From Paenibacillaceae bacterium GAS479 (GTDB lineage Bacteria > Bacillota > Bacilli > Paenibacillales > Paenibacillaceae), in NCBI GenBank assembly GCA_900105225.1, contig LT629764.1, forward strand, positions 1 to 64,000: 64,000 nucleotides of DNA, written 5' to 3'. A program made the position numbers and the translations under genes. The notes below the pieces were generated by a model. It saw nothing but the letters and a program-made list of their open reading frames with translations, was not told the origin of the DNA and did not search any database. This document shows positions 63,342-64,000 of the stretch, piece after piece (the first letter of the stretch is position 1; each line of letters starts with the position of its first letter).

Positions 63342-64000
63342 GGCTGCGCGGCCTCCTTTTGATCGCTCTGCATCCATTCCCTCATACGAGGGATGAACTG
63401 CTCGGCATACATATGTTCAATTTTAGGGCCCGGCAGCGAATAAAGGAAGTGCTTTCCGTAAAAGGTCTCGATAACACGCGTATCATAAATAAGTACGATG
63501 CCCTTGTCCCTGGAGGTCCGAATCAGTCGGCCAAATCCTTGTTTGAAGCGGATAACCGCCTGTGGGACGGAAAGCTTCATAAACGGATTCTGCCCAGTTT
63601 CCTGCAACAGCTCGGCTTTGGCTTCCTGTAAAGGATGGTTCGGCGGCTGGAACGGCAGCCTTACAATCGCCAAGCAGACAAGCGCATCTCCCGGAATGTC
63701 GACTCCTTCCCAGAAGCTGCTCGTGCCGAGCAGCACAGAGGCCGGCTGCTGGCGGAAAAGTCTCGTCAGCTTGCTGCGGTTGCTGCTGTCAATTCCTTGA
63801 CCCAGCACCTGAATGCCGGAGCCGAGCAGCGCTTCCTTGAGCGGCTCATACACTTCCTTGAGCATGCGGTAGCTGGTGAACAGCACCAGCATCCGACCTC
63901 CCGTCTCCATCGCAGCAGCCGATAGCGACTCCACTAGCTTATTAATGTAAGCTGGATCAGCCGCAGCGCCCTTAACTTTCGGGAAGTCCCTTGGAATCAT
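63338..64000 (-). CDS. dinG: DinG-family helicase, C-terminal part (cut by window end)
   Basis: 221 codons of the helicase C-terminal domain: MLVLFTSYRMLKEVYEPL, SVLLGTSSFWEGVDIPGDAL (motif IV-V) and the arginine-containing motif VI IRFKQGFGRLIRTSRDKG, then a short acidic end. The N-terminal part, including the ATPase Walker motifs and any exonuclease domain, lies outside the window, so the Bacillus-type DinG with an exonuclease cannot be confirmed. The dinG-...-ypmB-...-asnS order is conserved. Confidence 0.88.
   Translation of the reverse strand: MIPRDFPKVKGAAADPAYINKLVESLSAAAMETGGRMLVLFTSYRMLKEVYEPLKEALLGSGIQVLGQGIDSSNRSKLTRLFRQQPASVLLGTSSFWEGVDIPGDALVCLAIVRLPFQPPNHPLQEAKAELLQETGQNPFMKLSVPQAVIRFKQGFGRLIRTSRDKGIVLIYDTRVIETFYGKHFLYSLPGPKIEHMYAEQFIPRMREWMQSDQKEAAQP

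Overview
The window looks like chromosomal DNA of a Paenibacillus-type member of the Bacillota. It is moderately GC-rich and has strong AGGAGG-type ribosome sites and frequent TTG/GTG starts. It also carries a T-box leader, a two-GTPase dynamin (DynA), copper-amine-oxidase-N 'stalk' domains, SLH domains, GerMN and Rex. The gene order dinG...ypmB...asnS-dnaD resembles the Bacillus subtilis arrangement. No rRNA, tRNA, CRISPR array or prophage was seen.

Layout. 1-5.9 kb (mostly minus): 5' part of parE, an ABC-2 exporter, a GDSL hydrolase and purT; everything after parE here carries single-base frameshifts. 6-10.7 kb: a small ArsR regulator with an apparently leaderless promoter, a copy of a dispersed repeat, and a heterodimeric BmrC/BmrD-type exporter (BmrD frameshifted). 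10.9-13.0 kb: two adjoining tandem-repeat arrays whose units contain small hairpins. 13.0-18.1 kb: dynA with a very GC-rich alanine-rich insert, a small conserved protein, and nth. 18.2-24.2 kb: cell-surface genes (stalk-domain protein, SLH protein, GerMN lipoprotein, cell-wall amidase). 24.6-30 kb: a GH78-type rhamnosidase with divergent AraC, then an AT-rich patch. 30.2-33.6 kb: leuD-leuC and a divergent LysR gene, separated by an exact 42-copy pentanucleotide microsatellite. 33.6-43.1 kb: omega-amidase, mtnE, then a T-box-led run proB-proA-proC-mtnW-mtnX-mtnB joining proline synthesis to methionine salvage. 43.2-45.7 kb: divergent MocR regulator and EamA transporter. 45.7-51.1 kb: gene remnants and a sugar isomerase/oxidoreductase cluster with divergent AraC. 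51.2-53.5 kb: two small membrane proteins and an AT-rich insert with a chloramphenicol acetyltransferase behind a translation-attenuation leader. 53.5-64 kb: ferritin, a DUF1450-like protein, dnaD, asnS, ackA, a 3-hydroxyacyl-CoA dehydrogenase, a short FtsH-like protease, ypmB, an MTA/SAH deaminase, rex and dinG (cut by the window end).

The genes link in several ways. Methionine salvage is represented by mtnU-like, mtnE, mtnW, mtnX, mtnB and an MTA deaminase. A redox/fermentation set (rex, ackA, hbd-like) lies near asnS. Three consecutive extracytoplasmic genes point to cell-wall metabolism. The most unusual DNA is non-coding: the hairpin repeat arrays, the microsatellite in the leuC leader, a roughly 175-bp MITE-like element flanked by 9-bp direct repeats, and a dispersed 190-bp repeat present twice in opposite orientation.
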